A DNA stretch of 64,000 nt from Paenibacillus ferrarius (GCF_002027705.1 NZ_MBTG01000019.1:62001-126000); one strand, 5' to 3'; numbered from the stretch's first letter, positions 43,549-52,527 are shown. The notes: generated by a model not told the origin, from the sequence alone. Made by a program: numbers and translations.

Positions 43549-44814
43549 ATGGCAGTCATTCAGGTGAAATCTACAAATCCGAAGTTTTCTTTTATGATCA
43601 AAAAAAATCCGCAATCCGGCCTCATGCTTAAATCAGTTCGCAAAGGAATGACGTATGGCTGGTACACGAACGATACTGCGTTCAATGTTTATTTTAAGGA
43701 TGCAGATAACGAAGTTTCTTATAAGCAGCATGAGAAGGATCAATTCGAATATCTGAATGTCTCTCGCTACAACACGCCGTTGTTTCCCCTAAATGCGATT
43801 AACGAATACTTCTCGACGCCTTTGAAAGTGCATAACGAGCAGGATATCGAAGGATATGAGCACTCATTTTTCATTAACATGATTCATATTGAATTGGTGC
43901 GGTATGTGGAGTTTTTTGAGAAGCATCTGAAGGACTTTACATTTGAGCTGACACATCAAGCACATAAGAGTTACTCTCTTACCATTACGACTCGGAAAAG
44001 TCTTTACCAATTGCTGCATGTTGTCAGCGTATTGTGTCTATTTTTATCCATGTTTGGTGACGAATTTATTGATATTTCGGACAGCATTTTGGACAAATAT
44101 ATCAAAAGCGTTAATGTGATTGATCCACCTTTCTATATACGCAGCCTATTCGTTAGAAACTTCTTGCCTTCCAAGGATCGCTTCAAAACATATAAAAAAG
44201 AATTAGAAAACACCAGCCGTTATGACATTCAATTTGATTTTGGCGGGACAGGACTTCAGCGGAGGAACTTTATTGCTAGGGCATTACCTTTTAATAAAGC
44301 GATCCTGGATATTGGGTGTGGAGAAGGCTACTACGCAATTCCGTATGCTTCGAAAATCGAGGATTGCTATTATGCAATTGATATTAACGAAGAACTGTTA
44401 GAAGTCGTTAACCGTAAGGCTAAGTCCAAGGAGATCGATAATATTATTACGTTCCACTCTATTGATCATTTTCTGGAGCAGTATAACGGTGAGCTTGTAG
44501 ATGTAATATTAACCGAAGTTATTGAGCATATGAGTGAAAATGAGGCAAAGGCTCTTATTGAACACGTCTGTAGGCATGTGGCTTTTGACCACTTTATAAT
44601 TACAACACCAAACGCGGACTTTAACCAATACTATGAGCTAACTGGATTCAGACACGATGATCATAAATGGGAAATGGGTCAGGAAGCGTTCCGGGAGTGG
44701 TTTGAACAGACCGATTATGGAGATGACCATAACCTCGAGTTCGTAGCCATCGGGGATGGCGTGAATCAGATTCAGACGACACAAGGCGTTATTCTTAGGA
44801 AAAAGGAGGCGTAA
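43549..44814 (+). CDS. hen1: 3'-terminal RNA ribose 2'-O-methyltransferase Hen1
   Basis: A 421-residue bacterial Hen1. The N-terminal half (residues about 1-230) is the bacterial-specific domain that partners Pnkp. The C-terminal half is the methyltransferase: LDIGCGEGYYAI (SAM site, about residue 252) and EVIEHM with E323, E326 and H327 as candidate metal ligands, plus a later His in the FDHF region. It 2'-O-methylates the 3' ribose at the cleaved RNA end before ligation, which stops the same ribotoxin cutting again. Start ATG 43549 follows TGGAGGGG. The gene is 3 bases before pnkp and follows a leader with a terminator. Confidence 0.9.
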   Translation: MAVIQVKSTNPKFSFMIKKNPQSGLMLKSVRKGMTYGWYTNDTAFNVYFKDADNEVSYKQHEKDQFEYLNVSRYNTPLFPLNAINEYFSTPLKVHNEQDIEGYEHSFFINMIHIELVRYVEFFEKHLKDFTFELTHQAHKSYSLTITTRKSLYQLLHVVSVLCLFLSMFGDEFIDISDSILDKYIKSVNVIDPPFYIRSLFVRNFLPSKDRFKTYKKELENTSRYDIQFDFGGTGLQRRNFIARALPFNKAILDIGCGEGYYAIPYASKIEDCYYAIDINEELLEVVNRKAKSKEIDNIITFHSIDHFLEQYNGELVDVILTEVIEHMSENEAKALIEHVCRHVAFDHFIITTPNADFNQYYELTGFRHDDHKWEMGQEAFREWFEQTDYGDDHNLEFVAIGDGVNQIQTTQGVILRKKEA

Positions 44815-44817
44815 GGC

Positions 44818-47403
44818 GTGGAAATTCGAACGAAAATCCATACGATTTTTATGATGATTGGATCTACAGAATGTGGCAAAACGACTTTCGCCAAGGAAGT
44901 CCTAATCCCTCAACTTCAGTTCGAGGATGCCGCGACTACGTATAAAACCAATGTGCAATATCTATCTTCAGACAGCATTCGGCAGGATGTTCTTGGTTAT
45001 GATTACGATAAATACGATCAAGTGATGCTGGAGGCCAGTGAACAGGCTTTCCATCTGTTGTTCGAAAGATTAAAGATGGCAACTTCTTTTCCCATCAATG
45101 CGGAATTCGTTGTTGTTGACACGACAGGCTTGGCGGAGGAGTTTCGGGAAAAAGTACGTGAAATAGCTCACCAGAATAATTACAACCTGGAAGTGATCTT
45201 GTTCGACTATCGCAAACGGGAAGACTATTACGCTTCCGATCGCTCGAAAAAGCTCATCACGCATCACATTAACCGCTTGAGAAAAGATGTTATGGGATCT
45301 TTATCAAGGGAAGGCTACGATCGCATTCATAAGGTAAGATATAAGGATTTCTATTCCGTGACGGATCGGGTTCCGAATCCTGATTATCAAGTTATGATCG
45401 AGGATCGCGATATCTACCTAACTAGGATACTTCCTCAAGATTCCAAATATATAATGATTGGCGATGTCCATGAATGCATAGGAGAGTTGAAGGGTCTTTT
45501 GCTGGATTATGGGTTTAAAATAGAGGCTAATCAGCTCATTGCTCCTGATAAGCTGAAGGACACCAAAATCATTTTAGTTGGCGATTGGATTGATAAAGGG
45601 AAGAAGACCAAGGAAATCATTGAGTTTCTTTATGAAAATCAAGCCCACTTTTTATTCATTCTTGGGAACCATGAGAATTTCGTATATAAGTTTCTTCGTG
45701 GAGAAATTAATGGTGTTAATCAAGAATTGCTGGATTCCTATTTTGATTCTACCCAAGTACTTTTGCACGATGAGGTGCTTCGTGGGAAGTCTGACGAATT
45801 AATAGCCAGGTCCCAACCGTTCTATAGGTTTATTGGCGTTCATGGTCCTTCGTATTACATCACACACGCACCATGCAGGAACAAGTATATAGGTAAAATG
45901 GACACAAACTCCATTCGAAACCAGCGCAGTTTCCGAATTGATCGAGAGACGCCGTATGAGATTCAGCTTGGTTTTCTGAAGGAAGAAGCCGTACGGAACC
46001 ATCCGTATCATATCTTTGGACATATTGCGGCTAAACAGTCTTTTCGAATTAAAAACAAAATTCATATCGATACCGGATGCGTTCATGGCAACGCGCTGAC
46101 CTCGGTAAGCATCACATTTAAACCTTTTGTGAAAACCTTCAAATCTTCTCATGCCATTGTAACGGAAGAACTCAAAACTTTGTTTCACGAAGAAAGAAAA
46201 GTGTCTATCCAAGACTTGGATGATGAAGAAGTTCGCAGACTGCATTATGTTTCCCGGCATAAAGTGAACTTTATTTCAGGGACAATGTCCCCCGCGGATA
46301 AAGATGAAACTGCACATGAGCTTGAGTCCTTGAAACGCGGCTTGACATACTTTGCGGAGCACGGTGTTAAGCAAGTTGTCCTGCAGCCCAAATACATGGG
46401 CTCCAGATGTAATATTTATTTGCATGAGGATATGGAGCAATGTTTTGCGGTGAGTCGTAATGGGTATAAAATCAAACAAGTTGATCTGACCGATACTTAT
46501 CAGAAGCTGCTGCTTAAATTCAGTGGTTATATGACGGAAAACCAAATTCAGATGCTCATTTTGGATGGAGAACTCCTCCCGTGGAAAGCTCTTGGTGATG
46601 GGCTGATTCAAAGGCAGTTTAAGCCGATTGAGAAAGCATTGGAGAGCGAATTGGCATTCTTGAAGCAAAATGGCTTTGAAGAGGCATTTGGTCATTTGGT
46701 TGAGCAATATCAAGCGAGTGAGTTTGAGAAAGAGCAATTTAACATGTCCAAGACAGCATTAAACGATAAATATGGCTCCCATTTGTATCAAAATTACAAA
46801 TATCTGCATGACATTATAGGGACCTATGTTTCAGTAGATGATCATCTGACAGCCTATCAAACGTACAAGCGACAGTTGGAGATATATGCCGAAGAGGGGG
46901 AGATGGTTTACAAACCGTTTGCTTTATTGAAGGTAGTTTATCGCAATGGTGAAGAGGAAATTCCTACTTGGAGAACCTCTGAAGAGTACGGCTTCTTGTC
47001 GGAGGATGAATTCATTACCATAGACTTAACGGAACCGGATAGTCTCGAAAGAGCAGAGCAATATTTCTCAAAGCTGACCGTAGACAATTATATGGAAGGT
47101 GTCGTTATCAAGCCCGACGTGTTGGAAACCAGGGTGGTTCCCCATATGAAGGTTCGGAATCCCGACTATCTATCCATCATCTATGGTTATGATTACAAGT
47201 TTCCACATAAGTACAAGAAGCTGATGAAGCAGAAAAGCATTAACCAAAAGCTGCGCACTTCGATGAATGAGCATCGCTTGGGGAAGAAAATGCTGCAAGT
47301 TAAGTTTAGTGATATTGTGCCGGACAATGAGGCTTATAAGGAAGTAGTCGCGAGTTTATTGTTTGAAGTGGCCAAGGAGAAGGAGATTGATCCTCGGTTG
47401 TAG
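44818..47403 (+). CDS. pnkp: Polynucleotide kinase-phosphatase-ligase Pnkp
   Basis: An 861-residue RNA-repair enzyme with three modules. A 5'-OH kinase comes first, with the P-loop GSTECGKTT at residues 15-23. A binuclear metallophosphatase follows (residues about 200-400) with GDVHECIGEL near residue 215, GDWIDKGKK near 255 and LGNHEN near 282. The C-terminal ligase-like domain begins with QPKYMGSR, Lys about residue 525 as the adenylate lysine. The enzyme removes the 2',3'-cyclic phosphate, phosphorylates the 5' end and, with Hen1, seals the break. GTG start, 3 bases after hen1. Length matches the Clostridium thermocellum enzyme. Confidence 0.92.
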   Translation: MEIRTKIHTIFMMIGSTECGKTTFAKEVLIPQLQFEDAATTYKTNVQYLSSDSIRQDVLGYDYDKYDQVMLEASEQAFHLLFERLKMATSFPINAEFVVVDTTGLAEEFREKVREIAHQNNYNLEVILFDYRKREDYYASDRSKKLITHHINRLRKDVMGSLSREGYDRIHKVRYKDFYSVTDRVPNPDYQVMIEDRDIYLTRILPQDSKYIMIGDVHECIGELKGLLLDYGFKIEANQLIAPDKLKDTKIILVGDWIDKGKKTKEIIEFLYENQAHFLFILGNHENFVYKFLRGEINGVNQELLDSYFDSTQVLLHDEVLRGKSDELIARSQPFYRFIGVHGPSYYITHAPCRNKYIGKMDTNSIRNQRSFRIDRETPYEIQLGFLKEEAVRNHPYHIFGHIAAKQSFRIKNKIHIDTGCVHGNALTSVSITFKPFVKTFKSSHAIVTEELKTLFHEERKVSIQDLDDEEVRRLHYVSRHKVNFISGTMSPADKDETAHELESLKRGLTYFAEHGVKQVVLQPKYMGSRCNIYLHEDMEQCFAVSRNGYKIKQVDLTDTYQKLLLKFSGYMTENQIQMLILDGELLPWKALGDGLIQRQFKPIEKALESELAFLKQNGFEEAFGHLVEQYQASEFEKEQFNMSKTALNDKYGSHLYQNYKYLHDIIGTYVSVDDHLTAYQTYKRQLEIYAEEGEMVYKPFALLKVVYRNGEEEIPTWRTSEEYGFLSEDEFITIDLTEPDSLERAEQYFSKLTVDNYMEGVVIKPDVLETRVVPHMKVRNPDYLSIIYGYDYKFPHKYKKLMKQKSINQKLRTSMNEHRLGKKMLQVKFSDIVPDNEAYKEVVASLLFEVAKEKEIDPRL

Positions 47404-47487
47404 GTGATATCCCAAATAAGAAGGAAAGACAGACATCATGTAGAAAATCATATGAAGACAGACCAAAGGGCCATGGAAGGAGAATTC

Positions 47488-47880
47488 ATGGAAGAAAACA
47501 AAGTTGTCTATGAATCAATCGATAATTATATCGCACAGTTTCCTCCAAAGGTTCAGGAGATTCTTCAAACAGTAAGAAAAGTTATTCAAGAGTCAGCGCC
47601 AGACGCAAAGGAAAAGATTAGTTATCAAATGCCTACCTTTGAGCTTTATGGAAATTTGGTGCATTTTGCTGCTTACCCAAATCATATTGGCTTCTATCCG
47701 ACTCCAAGTGGTATTACGGCATTTAAAGAAGAACTCTCGCCATATAAAGGGGCAAAAGGGTCTGTACAATTCCTTCTAGAGAAGCCAATGCCTTATGAAT
47801 TAATAAGTAGGATTGTTAAATTTCGAGTTGCGGAAAATGTTGAAAAAGCGGAAGGTAAATTGAAAAAAAAGAAGCATTAA
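47488..47880 (+). CDS. DUF1801 family protein (iron chaperone/YdhG-like)
   Basis: A 130-residue protein of the DUF1801 (PF08818) family: ESIDNYIAQFPPKVQEILQTVRKVIQESAPDAKEKISYQMPTFELYGNLVHFAAYPNHIGFYP. ATG 47488 follows AAGGAG. Same strand and close to pnkp, but nothing links it to RNA repair. Confidence 0.85.
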   Translation: MEENKVVYESIDNYIAQFPPKVQEILQTVRKVIQESAPDAKEKISYQMPTFELYGNLVHFAAYPNHIGFYPTPSGITAFKEELSPYKGAKGSVQFLLEKPMPYELISRIVKFRVAENVEKAEGKLKKKKH

Positions 47881-47911
47881 TTTCATAGGGATTCAATATA
47901 GCCTTCCTTCT

Positions 47912-47946
47912 AAGCCTCAACACTTAGAAGTGACGGGCTTTTTTTA
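47912..47946 (+). terminator. Terminator after the DUF1801 gene
   Basis: AAGCC/GGCTT outer stem with an inner CACTT/AAGTG stem and a T-run. Confidence 0.7.
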
Positions 47947-48033
47947 TTTTGCAACAACTTCTCTCAATGTCACAGCAAGGATTTTTTGATACAATGATTG
48001 TAAATTTAATAGAGTTGCAGAGGAGAGCCGAAT

Positions 48034-48867
48034 ATGCCGCCAATGATAAAAAGTTTACTTAAAATAGTAATTGTGCTTGCAGTAATTGTAATCGGGTTTA
48101 ACTATCACTGGATGATAGGAGCAGCCCTCGTGGTAGTAATAGTAGGTTACTTCGTTTATACGAACCGTTCCTCCCTATATGCGCAGAGGGGTAATCTGGC
48201 TTACATGAAGGGGGATCGGGATCAAGCATTGATTTTGATGGAGAAAGCTTATCGTTCAAAATCCATTCAGCCCAAACACCAGATAGGCTATGGTTATTTG
48301 TTGATGAAAATAGGCGAACTTAGCAAGGCTGAGAACATGTTCGAGGAGGTTCTTCATCAAACAACAGCCAGAGATATGCTCATGCAGGCAAGGCTCAATT
48401 TGGCAACCGTGCACTGGCTCCAGAACAAACAGGATGAGGCTTATAGCAGCTTGCAGGAAATAGCGCAGGACGTTAAAAACACGCTGGTTTATGGGAATTT
48501 TGGCTATTTTCAAATTTTGCGCGGCGAGCTGGAAGCGGCCCTTGCATATAATCTCGAAGCCTATGCGTATAATGACAGCGATTTGACGATTATGGACAAT
48601 TTGGCCCAAAACTATTATATGCTCGGTCGGCTGGACGAGGCAGATGAGATGTACACCAAGGTGATAGCCAAGACGCCTAAGCATGCTGAGTCCTATTATT
48701 ACTATGCACTAACGCTTCAAAAACTTGGCCGAACGCAGGAAGCGCGGGAACAGATTGAGAAGGCGCTGGAGAAAGAGCTCGCGCTTATTACCCCTTTGAC
48801 TAGGGAGGATATTGAGTTGTTGGCGAATGATTTGGGCAGGGATGATGCTGGTCAGGATCAGGTGTAA
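48034..48867 (+). CDS. TPR-repeat membrane protein
   Basis: A 277-residue protein with two N-terminal membrane segments (about residues 5-45) and five or more tetratricopeptide units, e.g. QIGYGYLLMKIGELSKAENMFEEVL and AESYYYYALTLQKLGRTQEAREQIEKALEKE. TPR units act as a cytoplasmic protein scaffold. RBS AGGAGAG. Lies before the primase-helicase operon but has no obvious link. Confidence 0.85.
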   Translation: MPPMIKSLLKIVIVLAVIVIGFNYHWMIGAALVVVIVGYFVYTNRSSLYAQRGNLAYMKGDRDQALILMEKAYRSKSIQPKHQIGYGYLLMKIGELSKAENMFEEVLHQTTARDMLMQARLNLATVHWLQNKQDEAYSSLQEIAQDVKNTLVYGNFGYFQILRGELEAALAYNLEAYAYNDSDLTIMDNLAQNYYMLGRLDEADEMYTKVIAKTPKHAESYYYYALTLQKLGRTQEAREQIEKALEKELALITPLTREDIELLANDLGRDDAGQDQV

Positions 48868-48909
48868 GAGGTTTTTGGGGGATACCACTAGATCACTTTA
48901 GGAGGGAAT

Positions 48910-49815
48910 ATGAAGGATCTGGAATTAGAACTTGAGCTTGCCTTGAAAGAAATTGAACGATTAAATCACGAAAATCATCAATTGAAGCAAAGGGTTGCAG
49001 AGCTTATAAAGGATGATTCTATGTTCACTGATTATAGTCTCCTTAATGTTTCAACGGATGCTGAATTAATTAATGAAACTAAATTACAATTAGAAGTGCA
49101 GAAGAGAAACGTCCATAATTATTCGGCTCCCAGCGAAAAGATAGCCTTATTTCGGAATCTCTTTCGGGGGCGTGAAGACGTATTTCCAAATAGATGGGAA
49201 AGCAAAACGGGGAAATCCGGATACTCTCCGGCATGTGCAAATGAGTGGTCATTTGTGTGCAAGAAGCCTCAGGTAAAATGTTCGGACTGCTCTCATAGAG
49301 CATTTCTTCCGGTTACGGACGAGATCATTTCTTCTCATCTTGATGCCAAGGTTAATCGTACGGTAGGGGTCTATCCAATGCTCCAGGATGAAACCTGCTG
49401 GTTCTTGGCCATTGATTTTGATAAGGAAAATTGGAAACGGGATGTTGTCGCTGTGATGACAACCTGTCGCGAAATGCAGATACCTGTTGCGTTGGAACGT
49501 TCCCGTTCAGGAAACGGTGGGCATATATGGATATTCTTCGATCAACCTGTTGAAGCTAGTTTAGCTCGCAAACTGGGCTGTGCTCTATTGACCAAAACGA
49601 TGGAAAGCAGGTATGAGCTTGGCTTGGGTTCCTATGACCGCTTATTTCCTAATCAAGATACGCTCCCAAAAGGTGGATTTGGCAATTTAATAGCACTCCC
49701 ATTGCAAGGCAGCCCACGGAAAGACGGAAATAGTGTTTTTGTAGATGAGGGGTTCATCCCCTACGAAGATCAGTGGAGCTTTCTTTCTAGTTTAGAAAAA
49801 ATGACGGTATTTTGA
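48910..49815 (+). CDS. TOTE-type archaeo-eukaryotic primase (N-terminal half of a split protein)
   Basis: A 301-residue protein. It begins with a coiled coil (LELELALKEIERLNHENHQLKQRVAEL), followed by an AEP-type primase domain: FRNLFRGREDVFPNRW, a cysteine cluster (CANEW, CKKPQVKCSDC), WFLAIDFDKENW (the D-x-D metal motif), SRSGNGGHIWIFF (the S-x-H motif) and FGNLIALPLQGSPRKDG. This matches the primase of TOTE conflict systems, which normally is fused to a DEAD helicase. Here the stop at 49813 ends it; the next gene starts 1 base earlier in another frame. Confidence 0.85.
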   Translation: MKDLELELELALKEIERLNHENHQLKQRVAELIKDDSMFTDYSLLNVSTDAELINETKLQLEVQKRNVHNYSAPSEKIALFRNLFRGREDVFPNRWESKTGKSGYSPACANEWSFVCKKPQVKCSDCSHRAFLPVTDEIISSHLDAKVNRTVGVYPMLQDETCWFLAIDFDKENWKRDVVAVMTTCREMQIPVALERSRSGNGGHIWIFFDQPVEASLARKLGCALLTKTMESRYELGLGSYDRLFPNQDTLPKGGFGNLIALPLQGSPRKDGNSVFVDEGFIPYEDQWSFLSSLEKMTVF

Positions 49816-51308
49816 ACATAGGTGTTTGGGATGAAGCTAATGAGGAGAGACCTTGGGAAACACAGGAGATTAGTTTTGATTCTGAAGAAATAGATATGAC
49901 ATTGCCGTCGGAAATTAAAGTTATTCTTTCTAATATGATCTATATTGAAAAGAAGGGCCTCCCTGTACAGCTTATAAATCGAATTGGAAGATTGGCTTCA
50001 TTTCAGAATCCGGATTTCTACAAAACGCAAGCAATGCGGTTACCTACGTACGGCAAACCGCGTGTTATCGGTTGTGCGGAGGATTTCTTAAAGCATATAG
50101 CACTTCCAAGAGGCTGTCTGCAATCGGTAACTAATATGTTTAATAATTATGGCGTTCCGTTATCTATAACCGATGAAAGATACGATGGACTGGAAATAAA
50201 TGTGCAGTTTAAGGGGCAACTTTCTATGCTGCAAGATACCGCGGCTAGATCAATCCTCGCTCATAATACTGGCATTCTTTCTGCCACAACAGCGTTCGGA
50301 AAAACGGTAGTAGCAGCTTCCATAATAGCCTCTAGAAAAGTGAACACATTAGTGCTGGTACATCGTCGTGAATTGATGGACCAGTGGAAAGAAAGATTAT
50401 GTACTTTTCTTAATTTGGATGTGAAGGAAATTGGTGTTATTGGCGGCGGGAAAGAGAAGAGGACCGGTACTATCGACATCGCAGTCATTCAAAGTCTAAA
50501 CAATAAAGGGAGTATAAAAGATTATTTAACGGAGTATGGGCAAATCATTGTAGATGAATGTCATCATGTATCTGCATTTAGCTTCGAGCAAGTGTTGAAA
50601 AAGGCAAAGGCCAAATATGTTGTAGGTCTGACGGCTACGCCCACTAGGCAGGATGGACAACAACCCATTGTACTTATGCAATGTGGCCCCATTCGAACAA
50701 GAATAGATGCGAAATCCCAGGCACTCGTGAGAGGCTTTGAACATAAGGTAGTGCCCAGGTATACATCGTACCAATTACCAACTCAGATACCTACTCCTGC
50801 TATCCAGACTATTTATCAGTTTTTAGTAGAAGATGAAAGTAGGAATGAATTAATCTTTGATGATCTATTAAAATGTCTAGAACAAGGCAGATCCCCTATT
50901 CTTCTAGCAGAACGTACAGCGCACGTTGAGTACTTTGAAAAGAAACTGGAAAAGTTCGCGAAGAATGTAATCGTATTGCGCGGGGGCATGGGGAAAAAGC
51001 AGCGAGAGGAACTTCGGCGGCGCATAGCGGAAATACCAGATACGGAGGAACGAGTTTTTATAGCAACTGGGAAATTGATTGGAGAAGGCTTTGATGATGC
51101 TAGGTTAGATACATTATTTTTAGTTCATCCGATCTCATGGAAAGGAAGCTTGCAGCAATACGCTGGAAGACTGCACCGATCTCATGCCAATAAACAAGAA
51201 GTCCAGATTTATGATTATGTAGATATCCAAGTCCCCCTTCTCATGAGTATGTATAGGAAGAGAGTGAAAGGGTATCGTGCTATGGGATACAGTGGTATGG
51301 AGCTATAG
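49812..51308 (+). CDS. TOTE-type DEAD/DEAH helicase (C-terminal half of a split protein)
   Basis: A 498-residue SF2 helicase: TTAFGKTVVAAS (Walker A), LVHRRELMDQWKERL, VDECHHVSA (DEAH-like), VGLTATPTRQDG, ATGKLIGEGFDD and QYAGRLHRSH (motif VI). Residues about 35-120 (PSEIKVILSNMIYIEKKGLPVQLINRIGRLASFQNPDFY) are the usual linker joining primase and helicase in fused proteins. The TTG start at 49812 has no RBS; the frame is -1 relative to the upstream gene, so it looks like a frameshifted fusion or coupled reading. Confidence 0.85.
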   Translation: MNIGVWDEANEERPWETQEISFDSEEIDMTLPSEIKVILSNMIYIEKKGLPVQLINRIGRLASFQNPDFYKTQAMRLPTYGKPRVIGCAEDFLKHIALPRGCLQSVTNMFNNYGVPLSITDERYDGLEINVQFKGQLSMLQDTAARSILAHNTGILSATTAFGKTVVAASIIASRKVNTLVLVHRRELMDQWKERLCTFLNLDVKEIGVIGGGKEKRTGTIDIAVIQSLNNKGSIKDYLTEYGQIIVDECHHVSAFSFEQVLKKAKAKYVVGLTATPTRQDGQQPIVLMQCGPIRTRIDAKSQALVRGFEHKVVPRYTSYQLPTQIPTPAIQTIYQFLVEDESRNELIFDDLLKCLEQGRSPILLAERTAHVEYFEKKLEKFAKNVIVLRGGMGKKQREELRRRIAEIPDTEERVFIATGKLIGEGFDDARLDTLFLVHPISWKGSLQQYAGRLHRSHANKQEVQIYDYVDIQVPLLMSMYRKRVKGYRAMGYSGMEL

Positions 51309-51343
51309 AACAAACAGAAAAAAATGAAAGGTTGTAATTCACA

Positions 51344-51916
51344 ATGCCCAAAGTGTCCAAAATTTCGATACCAGAAGTTAAGAAACATTTGAAAACATAT
51401 AAAGCCGAAGAGCTAATCTCGATAATCATCGATTGTTACAAATCCAGTGACGATGTAAAAAAATATATTGATATGATGCTTGAGCCTGAAGGTACAGAGG
51501 ATCAATTATTTGAGGAAGCAAAAAAGAAGGTTTTGCAGCAATTTTTTCCGGAACGCGGTTTAGCAAAGCTTAAACTGGCAGATGCGAAGAAAGCTATTTC
51601 TGAATTCGGCAAGCTGAGTAATAATCCAGTGAGAACGTTAGAATTAATGATTTACTATGTGGAGTTAGGTGTAGAGTTTATAAATGTTTACGGATATTTT
51701 AGCGAGCCTTTTTATAATAGTATGGCGTCTATGTTTTACAATGTTATTAACAAAATAGAGGCTGATAGTGGCAGGGGGCTCTATGATTTATTTCATGATG
51801 AGTTAGAGGCGATTGTTGGAGAATCGAAAAGAGTAGGTTGGGGATTATTTGAGCAGCTTTGCCAAATGTTTTGTGATCTAGCTAGAAACTATGAAGATGA
51901 TGATGAGATAGAGTGA
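51344..51916 (+). CDS. DUF6155 family protein
   Basis: A 190-residue helical protein starting MPKVSKISIPEVKKHLKTYKAEELISIIIDCYK, the usual opening of DUF6155. It is 35 bases after the helicase gene and most likely in its operon. Function is unknown; the location suggests an accessory part of the conflict system. Confidence 0.7.
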   Translation: MPKVSKISIPEVKKHLKTYKAEELISIIIDCYKSSDDVKKYIDMMLEPEGTEDQLFEEAKKKVLQQFFPERGLAKLKLADAKKAISEFGKLSNNPVRTLELMIYYVELGVEFINVYGYFSEPFYNSMASMFYNVINKIEADSGRGLYDLFHDELEAIVGESKRVGWGLFEQLCQMFCDLARNYEDDDEIE

Positions 51917-51940
51917 GGGCCTGCACTGAATTTAACAAAT

Positions 51941-51985
51941 AAACGCCTCCATCCACTTGAGTAGTGGCTTTGGAGGCGTTTTTGC
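51941..51985 (+). terminator. Terminator of the primase-helicase operon
   Basis: AACGCCTCC pairs with GGAGGCGTT, with an inner CCACT/AGTGG stem and a T-run. Confidence 0.92.
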
Positions 51986-52101
51986 TTGTACTCTGGGCAT
52001 CGTTTATACACGGTTCCCCCATGTGGGTGGGCTTGGCCGACATAAGTTTGGTACTAGCTGGCAGTTTGCCTAAGTGTCAGAACAAGCATATGTCACAAAT
52101 T

Positions 52102-52280
52102 CCTGCAAATGTGCATCCTTTTCGTCGTGGGAGTAGGCAAAATGGTAGAAAGCCTGCAAATATGCATCCTTTAGAGACTTTTTCTCCAATCCAGGACTGA
52201 AAAGCCTAAAAAGCCTGCATAATCGCAGGCTTTCCCATGTTTTCTCCCGATTTGATCGAAAATGCCTGCACTTATGCAGG
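52102..52280. repeat. Phased palindrome array, copy 2 (four 16-bp units)
   Basis: Units start at 52102, 52153, 52214 and 52265, spacings 51, 61 and 51 bases, exactly as in copy 1. Units 3 and 4 are near-perfect CCTGCA-N4-YGCAGG palindromes; units 1 and 2 end in TGCATC. Around unit 4, flanking bases GATTTGATCGA and TCGATCAAATC extend the hairpin to 52249-52296. Spacer 2 of both copies shares CTTTTTC and a GAAAAG-like partner. Confidence 0.85.
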
Positions 52281-52441
52281 CTTTCTCGATCAAATCAGTG
52301 CCCATCACCTTATCAGATGATGCATTCACTAACTATGGCTCAGCCGCTTGCACGCAATAGCAGTGCTGGAATCAAGTTTCGCAAAGTAGGAATACTTGTC
52401 TCATAACGCACATATTCATAATCAAAAGCATACAGGTCAGG

Positions 52442-52497
52442 CAAGGTGCCCCAGGTCCAGGAACGTCAAACGGTTCTATGCACCTTGGCACCTTTTT
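52442..52497 (+). terminator. Leader terminator of the eut operon
   Basis: GGTGCC (52445-52450) pairs with GGCACC (52487-52492) and is followed by TTTTT. An overlapping stem, CAAGGTGC (52442-52449) with GCACCTTG (52480-52487), competes for the same 5' arm. In Firmicutes eut leaders, antitermination by EutV is known, but the paired ANTAR hairpins are not evident here. Confidence 0.6.
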
Positions 52498-52527
52498 GAG
52501 TTTATTCACGGTGAAGAGGTGAAGGGA

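Larger units (their letters stand above)
51917..52527. other. Gap with terminator, repeat array 2 and eut leader
   Basis: This 611-base gap holds the terminator at 51941, the second four-unit palindrome array (52102-52280) and an intrinsic terminator in the eut leader (52442-52497). No gene is seen. Confidence 0.75.

Noticed and set aside
52330..52527. ANTAR (EutV) dual-hairpin and B12 riboswitch in the eut leader
   Set aside because: Hexaloops with A at position 1 and G at position 4 could not be found, and no B12-box or multi-stem core is visible; only the terminator stem is supported.
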